A DNA stretch of 23,776 nt from a virus (IMGVR_UViG_3300048835_000278:1-23776); one strand, 5' to 3'; numbered from the stretch's first letter, positions 1 to 6,033 are shown. The notes: generated by a model from the sequence alone, not told the origin. Program-made: numbers and translations.

Positions 1-2
1 CC

Positions 3-398
3 GACGACGATCTGGCCTTGCAGGTGTTCGACCTGCTGGCCGGCCACGGCTACGAGCCCGGCCCTTGGGAACTGGACCGCCAGGCCGCCCGCACCGAGCT
101 CCTCACCAACCGCGCCCGCACCACCACGGCCACCGACGACGAGCCGGCCGATGAGACGCCGATCGACGTCGACGAGCTCGGCCTGTCCGACGACCTGGCC
201 GAGCTGCTCATCACCCACGCCCCCGCCGGCGAGGTGATCCTGCCGTCGTCGTCGGAACTGGCCGGCGACCTGACGGCCCGGGGCTGGGCGACCATCAACG
301 ACGACCGCGACGAGGGCCCCGGCCTCACGGTGTACATCCTGACCGCCTACGCCCGCCGGGTCGCTGCGGCGCTGGCTGTGGCCGAAGCCGGGGTGTGA
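3..398 (+). CDS. Partial hypothetical acidic protein (5' end outside window)
   Basis: The frame is open from the first bases of the window, so the N-terminus probably lies upstream; an internal TTG at 18 is the first possible start inside the window but has no clear ribosome binding site. The visible 130 or so residues begin with an Asp run and contain a long acidic, Thr/Asp-rich middle (ATDDEPADETPIDVDE) followed by a helix-rich C-terminus ending in AVAEAGV. I recognise no family. The stop is 3 bases before the GTG of the WhiB gene, so it is probably the upstream member of the same operon. The acidic composition could suit a protein- or DNA-mimic role, but that is speculation. Confidence 0.6.
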   Translation, partial: DDDLALQVFDLLAGHGYEPGPWELDRQAARTELLTNRARTTTATDDEPADETPIDVDELGLSDDLAELLITHAPAGEVILPSSSELAGDLTARGWATINDDRDEGPGLTVYILTAYARRVAAALAVAEAGV

Positions 399-401
399 CC
401 G

Positions 402-713
402 GTGCGGCTGGTTCCACCTCAAGAGTGGGGAGACCGCGGCGCCTGTGTGGGCCGCATCCCCGCCGAGGTGTTCTTCCCGGTCACCCAGGAAGAGCAGTTC
501 GACGCGCTCGAGGTGGTCCGGCCGACCTGCCTTGCCTGCCCCGTCTACCGGGAGTGCCACGCGTGGGCGCTCGCCGCCGAGACCGAAGGGATCTGGGCCG
601 CGACCACCCCGCGGATGCGCCGCCGGCTGCGCCGGGCCCGGAACCTGCCGAACCCGTCCCCCTCCACCGCCGCCGACCTGGCCGCGGCGTACACCGAAAG
701 CACCGCATCGTGA
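402..713 (+). CDS. WhiB-family iron-sulfur transcriptional regulator
   Basis: This 103-residue protein has the four-cysteine pattern of WhiB-like (Wbl) proteins: C15 in GACVG, then C43 and C46 in CLAC, and C52 in REC. These are followed by the Wbl turn GIWAA (residues 63-67, where the usual motif is G[VI]WGG) and an arginine-rich tail (RMRRRLRRAR) that fits DNA or sigma-factor contact. In the family the cysteines hold a 4Fe-4S cluster and the protein binds the primary sigma factor. Wbl proteins are essentially restricted to actinobacteria and their phages, so this is the best host clue. The known phage example, WhiB of mycobacteriophage TM4, interferes with host WhiB2 regulation. The GTG start lies 3 bases after the previous stop, and the stop overlaps the next GTG (GTGA). 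Confidence 0.9.
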   Translation: MRLVPPQEWGDRGACVGRIPAEVFFPVTQEEQFDALEVVRPTCLACPVYRECHAWALAAETEGIWAATTPRMRRRLRRARNLPNPSPSTAADLAAAYTESTAS

Positions 714-1672
714 CCGACACCCTCACCCACACTGCCCGCCGTGCCGACGTCGAGACCTGGCTCGACTCCCTCGGTGCCCGCTGGATCTTCGACCCCGACC
801 TGGTGCTCGCCAAGGTCGACCAGGACGGCTCGCTGGCCAACCAGGCCCGCCGCATCCCGCTCAACGACTCGGTGGTCGAGCGGTACGCGCTCGACATGGC
901 CCGCGGCGACGTGTTCCCGCCGCTGCTGGTCCACGACACCGACCCGCCGCTCCTGCTGGGAGGGAACCACCGCTACGCCGCCCACCTCACCGTCGGCAAC
1001 ACCACCGCCCCCGCCTACCTCATCAAGGCCAAGCCCCAGACCCTGCACCGGCTCCGCTTCGAGGACAACGCCCGCCACGGCCTCCCGCCGACCGCTCAGG
1101 AACGCATCGATCACGCCGTCGGCCTGGTCCGCCTCGGCATGTCCCAGCACACCGCCGCCGCGGTCGCCGGGCTCCCACAGCCGAAGCTGTCGATCGCTCT
1201 CGCCGTGGCGGACATGACCGACCGGGCCGCCCGCCTGGGCGTGAACCCCCGCATCAACGCCCTGCCCGACTCCACCCGCTACTCGCTGGCCCGCTGCGCC
1301 CACGACAAGGTGTTCACCGAGCTCGCCGCCCTCACGATCGACGCCGGCCTCCCCAAGGCGGTCGTGGACGACCTCGTGAAGGCCGCGAACGCCACCGAAC
1401 CGGTCGAAGCGCTCCGCATCGTCGCCGTCGCGGCCGAAGACCACGCGGAGCGGGCCCGGGACATGGCCGGCAACGTCCGCCGGTCGTCACGCACCGCCCG
1501 GGCCACCCTCGAGACCAGCCTGGCGGTGATCCGGGGCCTCGACCCCGCCGAGGTCTACGCGTCGTGCCCGAACGACGACGTCCGGGCCGTGCTGGCCCAG
1601 CGGATCCTCGACGCCGCCAAGATCCTGCAACGCTCCCACGCCCTCCTGGTCCGCAAGGACGGCGACCAGTGA
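710..1672 (+). CDS. ParB/sulfiredoxin-fold protein
   Basis: This 320-residue protein shows a ParB N-terminal-like domain: a segment around PLNDSVVERYALDM (50-63), a 'FPPLLV' strand and then GGNHRYAA (84-91), which matches the nucleotide-binding arginine box of ParB-fold proteins (GxxR-type). A KorB/ParB-like helix-turn-helix is plausible at about 131-165 (ERIDHAVGLVRLGMSQ...VAGLP). The C-terminus is helical and unrecognised. GTG at 710 overlaps the WhiB stop (GTGA); the frame stays open further upstream, but that stretch is antisense-quality Arg/Pro sequence lying over the WhiB gene. No parA or parS-like cluster is visible, so plasmid-type partition is not supported. A DNA-binding regulator, nuclease or nucleotide-dependent clamp are alternatives. 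Confidence 0.75.
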   Translation: MTDTLTHTARRADVETWLDSLGARWIFDPDLVLAKVDQDGSLANQARRIPLNDSVVERYALDMARGDVFPPLLVHDTDPPLLLGGNHRYAAHLTVGNTTAPAYLIKAKPQTLHRLRFEDNARHGLPPTAQERIDHAVGLVRLGMSQHTAAAVAGLPQPKLSIALAVADMTDRAARLGVNPRINALPDSTRYSLARCAHDKVFTELAALTIDAGLPKAVVDDLVKAANATEPVEALRIVAVAAEDHAERARDMAGNVRRSSRTARATLETSLAVIRGLDPAEVYASCPNDDVRAVLAQRILDAAKILQRSHALLVRKDGDQ

Positions 1673-1842
1673 GCCCCGCCGCCGAGCAGCAGCCGACCGC
1701 AACCGTCTCGGCACCGTTCCGGGCCGCGTGGCCGGGCTGGTGCGATGCCTGCAGCAGGCCGATCGTTGCCGGCCAACTGATCCGCACGACCCCGACCGGC
1801 GCACTCCACGACGGGTGCACACCGTGGAAGCCGGCGTTCTGA
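1669..1842 (+). CDS. Small zinc-ribbon-like protein (57 aa)
   Basis: GTG at 1669 overlaps the stop of the ParB-like gene (GTGA). The product has C25-x2-C28 (WCDACSR) and H47-x2-C50 (LHDGC), spaced like a small treble-clef or LIM-type zinc site of the form 'CxxC..I..G..i......HxxC', which is common in actinophage small proteins. The first 20 residues are Gln/Thr/Ala-rich and probably disordered. Its stop shares one base with the next start (TGATG). The function is unknown; protein-protein or nucleic-acid binding is possible. The reading is supported by the coupling at both ends and by conserved-looking metal ligands rather than by length. Confidence 0.65.
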   Translation: MSPAAEQQPTATVSAPFRAAWPGWCDACSRPIVAGQLIRTTPTGALHDGCTPWKPAF

Positions 1843-2255
1843 TGGCCCGCCGCATGTCGGTCTCCATGACCCTCGACGCCGTCCGGGCCCGGACGAAGAC
1901 CGTGACCCGTCGCCACGTCGACACCTGGCGGAGCCTCCAGCCCGGCGACCGGCTCACGCTGATCGAGAAGGGCATGGGCCTCCCGAAGGGCGCCAAGCAG
2001 GTCGTGGTGGCCGAGGTGGAGGTGGTGGACGTCCGGGTGGAGACGATGGCCGAGGTCACCTTCGCCGAGGTCCACCGGGAGGGCCTGCACCTCGAGGCGC
2101 TGGCTGCGCTCGCTGCTGGTGAGGCCAGCTCGATCGAGGAGTGGTTCGTGGCCTTCTGGCTGAAGGGTCACGGCTACGGCTGCCCCGTGCCCGCCCTGGC
2201 GCTGGGCGTGCCGTGCCGACGCATCGAGTGGCGCTACCTGGACGGTGCCCAGTGA
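1842..2255 (+). CDS. ASCH/PUA-like domain protein
   Basis: The 137-residue product reads like an ASCH (PUA-like) domain. It has an N-terminal 'RMSVSMT...VRARTKTVTRR' segment, then 'W..LQPGDRLTLIEKG' (the typical PGD turn before a strand), a 'VVVAEVEVVDVRVE' strand pair, a 'TFAEVHREG' helix start and a final aromatic strand (RIEWRYL). ASCH-fold proteins bind RNA or modified nucleobases; some hydrolyse N4-acetylcytidine, and phages carry them widely. I see no diagnostic catalytic set, so no activity is assigned. ATG at 1842 overlaps the previous stop by one base, and the stop overlaps the next GTG by 4 bases. Confidence 0.7.
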   Translation: MARRMSVSMTLDAVRARTKTVTRRHVDTWRSLQPGDRLTLIEKGMGLPKGAKQVVVAEVEVVDVRVETMAEVTFAEVHREGLHLEALAALAAGEASSIEEWFVAFWLKGHGYGCPVPALALGVPCRRIEWRYLDGAQ

Positions 2256-2371
2256 GCGCCGCGGTCACGGTCACGAACTGGTTCGGCGCCGTGTTCTTCC
2301 ACCTGGTGATCCCGGTGGTGATCGCGACAGCGATCACCGTGGAGCGCTGGCTCGATCGGAGGGGCCGATGA
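2252..2371 (+). CDS. Single-helix membrane miniprotein (39 aa)
   Basis: GTG at 2252 overlaps the previous stop (GTGA) and the stop overlaps the following ATG (ATGA), so the frame is tied on both sides to the translated cassette. The peptide has a short N-terminus, one hydrophobic stretch from about residue 10 to 30 (WFGAVFFHLVIPVVIATAI) and a basic tail (RWLDRRGR), which predicts a single membrane span with the tail in the cytoplasm. The family is unknown. Placement among early genes, away from any endolysin, makes a holin unlikely; a superinfection or envelope-modulating role would be a guess. Confidence 0.55.
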   Translation: MSAAVTVTNWFGAVFFHLVIPVVIATAITVERWLDRRGR

Positions 2372-2580
2372 CCGCGCCTCGCCTCACGGTGGCCCAGCGG
2401 TCCGCCATGGGCGTCGTGCAAGCACGTGGCTGGGCTGCGGTGTCGAACCGGACATCGGCCGACTCCGGGGTGATCGACTCCCGTGTTGCGGACCGGCTGA
2501 TCAAGTTGGGGATGCTCGAGCAGCGCGGACGGGACCGGTGGGGCCGGACCACCGTCCGTGCAGCAAAGGGCCACCGGTGA
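2368..2580 (+). CDS. Winged-helix-like small protein, paralogue A
   Basis: This 70-residue basic protein starts at ATG 2368, overlapping the previous stop (ATGA). The sequence suggests a helix-turn-helix followed by a wing: 'LTVAQRSAMGVVQARGWAAVSN', then 'VIDSRVADRLIKLGMLEQ', then the basic hairpin 'RGRDRWGRTTVRA'. This is the topology of a small winged-helix DNA-binding domain. Its neighbour at 2577 has the same layout and shares many residues (AAVSN-T, VA-RL---G--EQ, TVR, GH), so the two genes look like a tandem duplication. It could be a transcription regulator or an anti-repressor partner; no operator was identified. Confidence 0.65.
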   Translation: MTAPRLTVAQRSAMGVVQARGWAAVSNRTSADSGVIDSRVADRLIKLGMLEQRGRDRWGRTTVRAAKGHR

Positions 2581-2801
2581 CCGTCTCGGCGTCGAGGTTG
2601 CGGGCACTCCAGGTGGTGCACCGTCACGGCACTGCGGCGGTGTCGAACACCACCGACCCGGACCGGGGCCAGATCCACCATGCGGTGGCTCATCGGCTGC
2701 TGGTCGAGGGGCTGATCGAACAGGTCGGGTTCAACCGGCACAACCAGGCCACGGTCCGCTTGACCGGTCACGGCCTCGAGGCGCTGGACGGACGGCGATG
2801 A
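2577..2801 (+). CDS. Winged-helix-like small protein, paralogue B
   Basis: GTG at 2577 overlaps the stop of paralogue A (GTGA). The product (74 aa) has the same plan as A: 'RLRALQVVHRHGTAAVSNTT', 'IHHAVAHRLLVEGLIEQ', then 'NRHNQATVRLTGHG', i.e. helix, recognition-type helix and a beta wing. It extends A by a short 'LEALDGRR' tail. Identity to A is moderate and restricted to structural positions, which implies an old duplication followed by divergence, perhaps into a heterodimer or two specificities. The stop overlaps the next ATG (ATGA). Confidence 0.65.
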   Translation: MTVSASRLRALQVVHRHGTAAVSNTTDPDRGQIHHAVAHRLLVEGLIEQVGFNRHNQATVRLTGHGLEALDGRR

Positions 2802-3055
2802 TCCGCGTCACCACGGTGCCCGCCACCCTCCCGGTCCCCGCGCAGGTTGCCGCCGAGCTCGCCGCCGCCGGCATCCAGATCTCCCCGCCGGCCCGCCGGC
2901 TCTTGGACCGTTCGATCCTGTGCCGTCTCTCGATGCGCCACGACCCGGACCGCCGCACCGCGCTGTGCCGTGACTGCGCCCTGCCGGCTGTCGGCCCGCT
3001 CCCCGCCGCCCCCTCTTCCCCGCCCACGCACCCGTGCGTCCTCCAGGAGGCCTGA
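2798..3055 (+). CDS. Hypothetical Cys-containing small protein (85 aa)
   Basis: ATG at 2798 overlaps the previous stop by 4 bases. An N-terminal Ala/Pro-rich helical part (VPAQVAAELAAAGI) is followed by C42, H48, C57-x2-C60 (CRDC) and a Pro-rich end with C80. The C/H/CxxC set could bind one zinc. The pattern 'LCRLSMRHDPDRRTALCRDC' looks like a short recognition module, but I cannot name a family. An AGGAGG at 3045-3050, inside its last codons, would serve any gene starting just downstream. Confidence 0.55.
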   Translation: MIRVTTVPATLPVPAQVAAELAAAGIQISPPARRLLDRSILCRLSMRHDPDRRTALCRDCALPAVGPLPAAPSSPPTHPCVLQEA

Positions 3056-3061
3056 CCCGCT

Positions 3062-3244
3062 GTGTTCCGCCGTCCCGCGCCCCACCCGGCGCCGTCACCG
3101 AATCACACCCGGGTAGTTCGCTGCCGCCGGGCCCGGCCACCGTGGTGGCGGGCCCGTCGCCGCGGTGAGTGGGCGCTGATCGAGGGTCGCCGTGCCGTGT
3201 CCGAGCTGCTCGCTACGGGCCGGCCCCGAGGCGGGGTGGCCTGA
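3062..3244 (+). CDS. Doubtful small basic ORF (60 aa)
   Basis: A GTG at 3062 lies 11 bases after the AGGAGG at 3045-3050, and the stop overlaps the next ATG by one base (TGATG), as elsewhere in this cassette. Against it, the product is Arg/Pro-rich and low in structure for its first 35 residues, and an imperfect hairpin (3128-3156) sits in the middle. Only the last 25 residues (GEWALIEGRRAVSELLATG) look protein-like. It may be a real small gene, a truncated remnant, or merely the leader of the replication gene. Confidence 0.35.
   Translation: MFRRPAPHPAPSPNHTRVVRCRRARPPWWRARRRGEWALIEGRRAVSELLATGRPRGGVA
3128..3156 (+). terminator. Imperfect hairpin upstream of the replication genes
   Basis: CGGGCCC(G)GCCACC pairs with GGTGGCGGGCCCG around a tiny loop, giving about 13 base pairs with one bulged G. 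It lacks a T tract. It separates the small-gene cassette from the HNH/replication gene at 3244 and could act as an attenuator or an mRNA-processing element. A smaller CCCCG/CGGGG hairpin lies just before the ATG at 3244. In DNA this rich in G and C, chance hairpins are frequent, so the call is tentative. Confidence 0.35.
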
Positions 3245-4332
3245 TGGCGTGGTTCCGCATCGATGACGGTTGGCTCCACCACCCCAAGTCCCGCCGCGCG
3301 GGCCGTGACGGCCGGGACCTGTGGGTGGCGTCCGGGACGATGTGCGCGAAGTACTCCACCGACGGGTGGGTCGAGGGCGCCCTGGCCCCCGACTACGCGA
3401 CCGCCGGCGGCGTCACGAAGTGGAAGGCGGCCGCCAAGGCGCTCGTCACCGCCGGGCTGTGGCACACCGCCGACACCATCAAGCAGTGCCCGAAGTGCCG
3501 GGACCAGATCGCCGAGATCAACACCCAGCGCTCCAAGGACGGCGAGCCGCTCATCGCCATGGGCCCCGAGGACTTCTTCTTCCACGAGTGGTGGCTGTAC
3601 CAGCAGCCCAAGAAGGCCAAGCAGTCCGCCTACGCCAAGCTGGCCGCCGACCGGATGCGGGCCCTGCACCGCAACACCGAGCTGTGCCGGGCGATCCAGA
3701 TCCGTGACCGTGACCGCTGCCGGTACTGCTACGTCGAGGTCAACTGGAACGACCGGCGCTCGGCCACCCGCCCCACCTACGACCACGTCGACCCCCACGA
3801 CTTCGACGGCCCCGACGGCGGCAACTCGCTCGACAAGGTCGTGGTCGCCTGCGCGACCTGCAACGGCCGCAAGGGCAAGCGCACCCCCGAGGAATGGGCC
3901 GCCGACCCCAAGGTTCCGGGCCACCTGCTCCGCCCCCCGTACCAGCCCCCCCAGGACGTGACGCCGGTCACAAAACCTGATCCAAAACCCAATCCCGATC
4001 TACCCCGACCGGCCGGTCCAGACCCCCAAAACCTGCCCCGACCGGCCGGTCCAGACCCCGAAAACCTGCCCGGACCCTCGCATGACGCGCGACTCGGGTC
4101 GGGGCGGGTCGGATCTGGTTCTGGGGCAGATCCGGGACTGGGTCGGGCCGGGACGGGCATGGCCGGGCTGGTGCGGGGCGGGACCGGGCCGGGCCTGGAC
4201 GGTGCGGGCCTGGTCGGGTTCGGGCCGCCCGGGGCCGGGCCGGGACGGGAGCCGCCGACAGGCGGCACCACCAACCCACCATCCGACCGAACGACCGCTG
4301 CAGCCGATGACGCGGAGGACCTGAACCGATGA
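3244..4332 (+). CDS. Replication-initiator-like/HNH endonuclease fusion protein
   Basis: This 362-residue protein has three parts. Residues 1-75 (MAWFRIDDGWLHHPK...GLWVASGTMCA...VTKWKAAAKALVTAGLWH) resemble the winged-helix N-terminal domain of actinophage replication or DNA-binding proteins. After an extra CxxC (82/85) comes an HNH nuclease domain: C159-x2-C162, D180-H181, N194, C203-x2-C206-N207 and K210. Residues about 232-345 are a Pro-rich and then Gly-rich tail with an 11-residue repeat (PRPAGPDPxNL, twice). HNH domains cut DNA using a metal held by the His/Asn/His-type site, and the Cys pairs bind structural zinc. The tail DNA contains iteron-like repeats (separate entries). The ATG shares one base with the previous stop; the gene is coupled to the clamp-like gene (ATGA). 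Confidence 0.8.
   Translation: MAWFRIDDGWLHHPKSRRAGRDGRDLWVASGTMCAKYSTDGWVEGALAPDYATAGGVTKWKAAAKALVTAGLWHTADTIKQCPKCRDQIAEINTQRSKDGEPLIAMGPEDFFFHEWWLYQQPKKAKQSAYAKLAADRMRALHRNTELCRAIQIRDRDRCRYCYVEVNWNDRRSATRPTYDHVDPHDFDGPDGGNSLDKVVVACATCNGRKGKRTPEEWAADPKVPGHLLRPPYQPPQDVTPVTKPDPKPNPDLPRPAGPDPQNLPRPAGPDPENLPGPSHDARLGSGRVGSGSGADPGLGRAGTGMAGLVRGGTGPGLDGAGLVGFGPPGAGPGREPPTGGTTNPPSDRTTAAADDAEDLNR
4001..4066 (+). repeat. Two 33-bp iteron-like direct repeats, each with a 12-bp palindrome
   Basis: The units 4001-4033 and 4034-4066 differ at only two positions. Each contains the perfect palindrome GACCGGCCGGTC (4007-4018 and 4040-4051), so the two dyads are exactly 33 bp, about three helical turns, apart. 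The octamer AAAACCTG, which is AT-rich for this genome, ends the series at 3972-3979, 4028-4035 and 4061-4068. The repeats encode the PRPAGPDPxNL linker. They may be simple coding repeats, or binding sites for the product of the same gene, as in the lambda O/ori arrangement. Confidence 0.8.
4090..4262 (+). repeat. G-run tract with G-quadruplex potential on the + strand
   Basis: This stretch carries about 19 runs of three or four G separated by 1-6 bases, immediately after a C-rich stretch (about 3890-4080). It encodes a Gly-rich low-complexity tail (GSGRVGSGSG..., GGTGPGLDGAG). Dense short-loop G runs can form quadruplexes in single-stranded DNA or RNA. The abrupt strand-composition switch is unusual inside one gene. 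Confidence 0.7.
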
Positions 4333-5039
4333 CCCTGTTCGATGCCTGGGATCTGGCCACGGGCTGGCTGTCGGTCGCTGTCGCCAGCTCGAAGGACGAG
4401 GACCGTCCGGCCCTGCACCGCACCGTGGCGATCGAGGCGTTCCACGAGGGCGTGCGCCTCACGGCCACCGACAGCTACCTGCTGTTGACGGCGTGGGTCC
4501 CGAACCTGGATCACCCCGACGAGCCGCCCCCGCCGCTCGACGTGGCCCCGTACGGCACCACGGTGGCCATCGACCCGCACGGCCGGGCCCGCGGCCTGCT
4601 GGGCCACGCTCTGGGCCTGGCCCACGCCGCGGAGAAGGCCGACGACCCCGAGCCCGTCGAGGTGTCGCTGCAGCTCGGTGTGGTCGATGAGGTCGATGAC
4701 CGGTCGATGCTGGCCGGGATGGAGGTGCCGTGGGTGGTGATCGAGCTGCCGGGCACCGAGCGGGTGAAGCTGCGCACCTACGAGGGCGAGTACCCGAACT
4801 GGCGTGGCCTGTTCGGGTCGGTGAAGCCGAAGCGGACCGCCGGTGTGGGCCTGTCGGCTGACCGGTTGGCGCAGCTGGCCAAGCTCACGAAGTACCACCC
4901 GGCCAAGGTGCTGCGCATGGCATTCGCCGGCGACGGCCACGCCGTGCACCTCGAGCTCCAGGACCGCCACATCGAGGGCCTGGCCATGACGGTGCGCACC
5001 GACATGGAGACCGGCGACCCGATCGGTGGTGACGAGTGA
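4329..5039 (+). CDS. Sliding-clamp (DnaN-like) protein, short form
   Basis: The 236-residue product has beta-clamp-like features: an early 'EGVRLTATDSYLLLTAW' (about 40-56; compare the 'gl.l.atD...' strands of DnaN), an acidic helix-strand region, 'VVIELPG' and 'YEGEYPNWRGLF' (151-162; DnaN has a similar G-x-[FY]-P-x(2,4)-L element), then 'GVGLSADRLAQLAKL', which resembles the helix opening the third clamp domain. A bacterial clamp has three domains and about 370 residues; this one seems to carry about two, as many phage clamp-like proteins do, and would need a higher-order ring. Its presumed role is to tether a polymerase to DNA. It sits directly behind the putative initiator (ATGA overlap), which fits a replication module. 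Confidence 0.6.
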   Translation: MTLFDAWDLATGWLSVAVASSKDEDRPALHRTVAIEAFHEGVRLTATDSYLLLTAWVPNLDHPDEPPPPLDVAPYGTTVAIDPHGRARGLLGHALGLAHAAEKADDPEPVEVSLQLGVVDEVDDRSMLAGMEVPWVVIELPGTERVKLRTYEGEYPNWRGLFGSVKPKRTAGVGLSADRLAQLAKLTKYHPAKVLRMAFAGDGHAVHLELQDRHIEGLAMTVRTDMETGDPIGGDE

Positions 5040-5743
5040 GCCAGTGGATCTCGATCGAGTCCCGCCGTCACCTGGCCCTGGGCGATCAGGAGCTGGTGCT
5101 GCAGTTCGTGGACGAGGTGGAGCAGGCCCGCCAGCTGGCCGCCCGGCTGCCGGCGGTGCTGCGGGTGATGCGTGACGACATGGCCGGCCACCCCAGGGCA
5201 GCGAGCACGGGCCGGGGTGATGGCCCGCCACCATGGTGCTGGGAGCACGAGCGGTCCACGCTGGAGTGCGACCGGGTCGGCCTGGTCTGTGCGGGCGAGG
5301 TGATCGCCGGCCCGTCCGACCCGACCGGCTCGGCGGCGGTGATCGGTGATCGTGCCGCCGAGAACATGCGGCTTCTGCGCCGGGAGGTCGAGCAGATCCA
5401 GCTGCTGCTGCACCGGGTGGTGAAGCTGTCGGCGCCCTACCCGACCGAGCACCTCGAGCGGGAGTTCGTCGAGGCGACGCCGGGTGACGAGTGGTGCCGG
5501 TCGTGCTGGCGCGACGACAAGCACTGCGAGCCGATCACCCGCAAGCCGAACGGCCGCCCGTTCTACGAGGGACTGTGCCGGTGGTGCGGGTCCTTCCGTG
5601 CCGAGCACGGCTGCAACCCGCCCATCGTGCTGCTGCAGCGACGCCACCGGGGCGAGCCGATCCGAGCAGCCATGGTCACGAAGGCGCTCAAGGAGCAGCG
5701 AGCCCGGGAAGCCAAGCCCAAGAAGGGCAAGCGGGCGTCGTGA
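5036..5743 (+). CDS. Zinc-ribbon hypothetical protein (235 aa)
   Basis: GTG at 5036 overlaps the clamp-like gene's stop. An N-terminal helical region (LGDQELVLQFVDEVEQARQLAARLP) is followed by a small cysteine cluster (C68, C78, C85), a second helix (RAAENMRLLRREVEQIQLLLHRVVKL, 106-131) and a likely zinc ribbon with C154-x2-C157 and C181-x2-C184, plus C164 and C193. The tail is lysine/arginine-rich (KALKEQRAREAKPKKGKR). Zinc ribbon plus basic tail suggests nucleic-acid binding; the location suggests a replication or transcription accessory. I recognise no named family. Confidence 0.65.
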   Translation: MSQWISIESRRHLALGDQELVLQFVDEVEQARQLAARLPAVLRVMRDDMAGHPRAASTGRGDGPPPWCWEHERSTLECDRVGLVCAGEVIAGPSDPTGSAAVIGDRAAENMRLLRREVEQIQLLLHRVVKLSAPYPTEHLEREFVEATPGDEWCRSCWRDDKHCEPITRKPNGRPFYEGLCRWCGSFRAEHGCNPPIVLLQRRHRGEPIRAAMVTKALKEQRAREAKPKKGKRAS

Positions 5744-6033
5744 CGGTCGTGCTGCGGTGCGGCTGCCAGGTGCTAGCCCGTGACGAGTTCACCCTGACCA
5801 CCCACCACGTCGACCGGGAGCCACGCAAGGATGACCTGCTCCGCTGGCTCACAGACGCCGGGGTCGCCGTCGACCGATGCCTTGCGGTCCGGCTGGGGGA
5901 AGGGCTCGTTGCGGCAGAGCTGGCCCACCGCCCGTTCCGGCGCTGCGGTGATCACGAGGCCACCTACGTTGCCGAGATCCTGGTGACGTCGCCGCCGCCG
6001 GTTTGGCCGGTGTTCCCCCGGTACATGCGCTGA
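5740..6033 (+). CDS. Hypothetical protein (97 aa)
   Basis: GTG at 5740 overlaps the previous stop (GTGA). The product begins VVLRCGCQVLARDEF, a short Cys-x-Cys beta hairpin, then has a helix (KDDLLRWLTDAGVAVDRCLAV) and a later 'RRCGDH' that may complete a metal site with the N-terminal cysteines. No family is recognised. It is the last gene before the non-coding gap at 6034-6242 and so probably ends the replication operon. Confidence 0.55.
   Translation: MTVVLRCGCQVLARDEFTLTTHHVDREPRKDDLLRWLTDAGVAVDRCLAVRLGEGLVAAELAHRPFRRCGDHEATYVAEILVTSPPPVWPVFPRYMR

Noticed and set aside
395-709. N-terminal extension of the ParB-like gene upstream of GTG 710
   Set aside because: This stretch is the WhiB gene read in another frame, is Arg/Pro-rich and lacks motifs. 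GTG 710 gives the usual 4-base overlap.
3777-5234. Long minus-strand open frame (485 codons), and others such as 8741-10171 and 15100-16854
   Set aside because: They lie wholly across well-supported + strand genes, and their composition (Arg/Pro/Gly/His/Val-rich) is that of antisense frames in very GC-rich DNA; no family motif is present.
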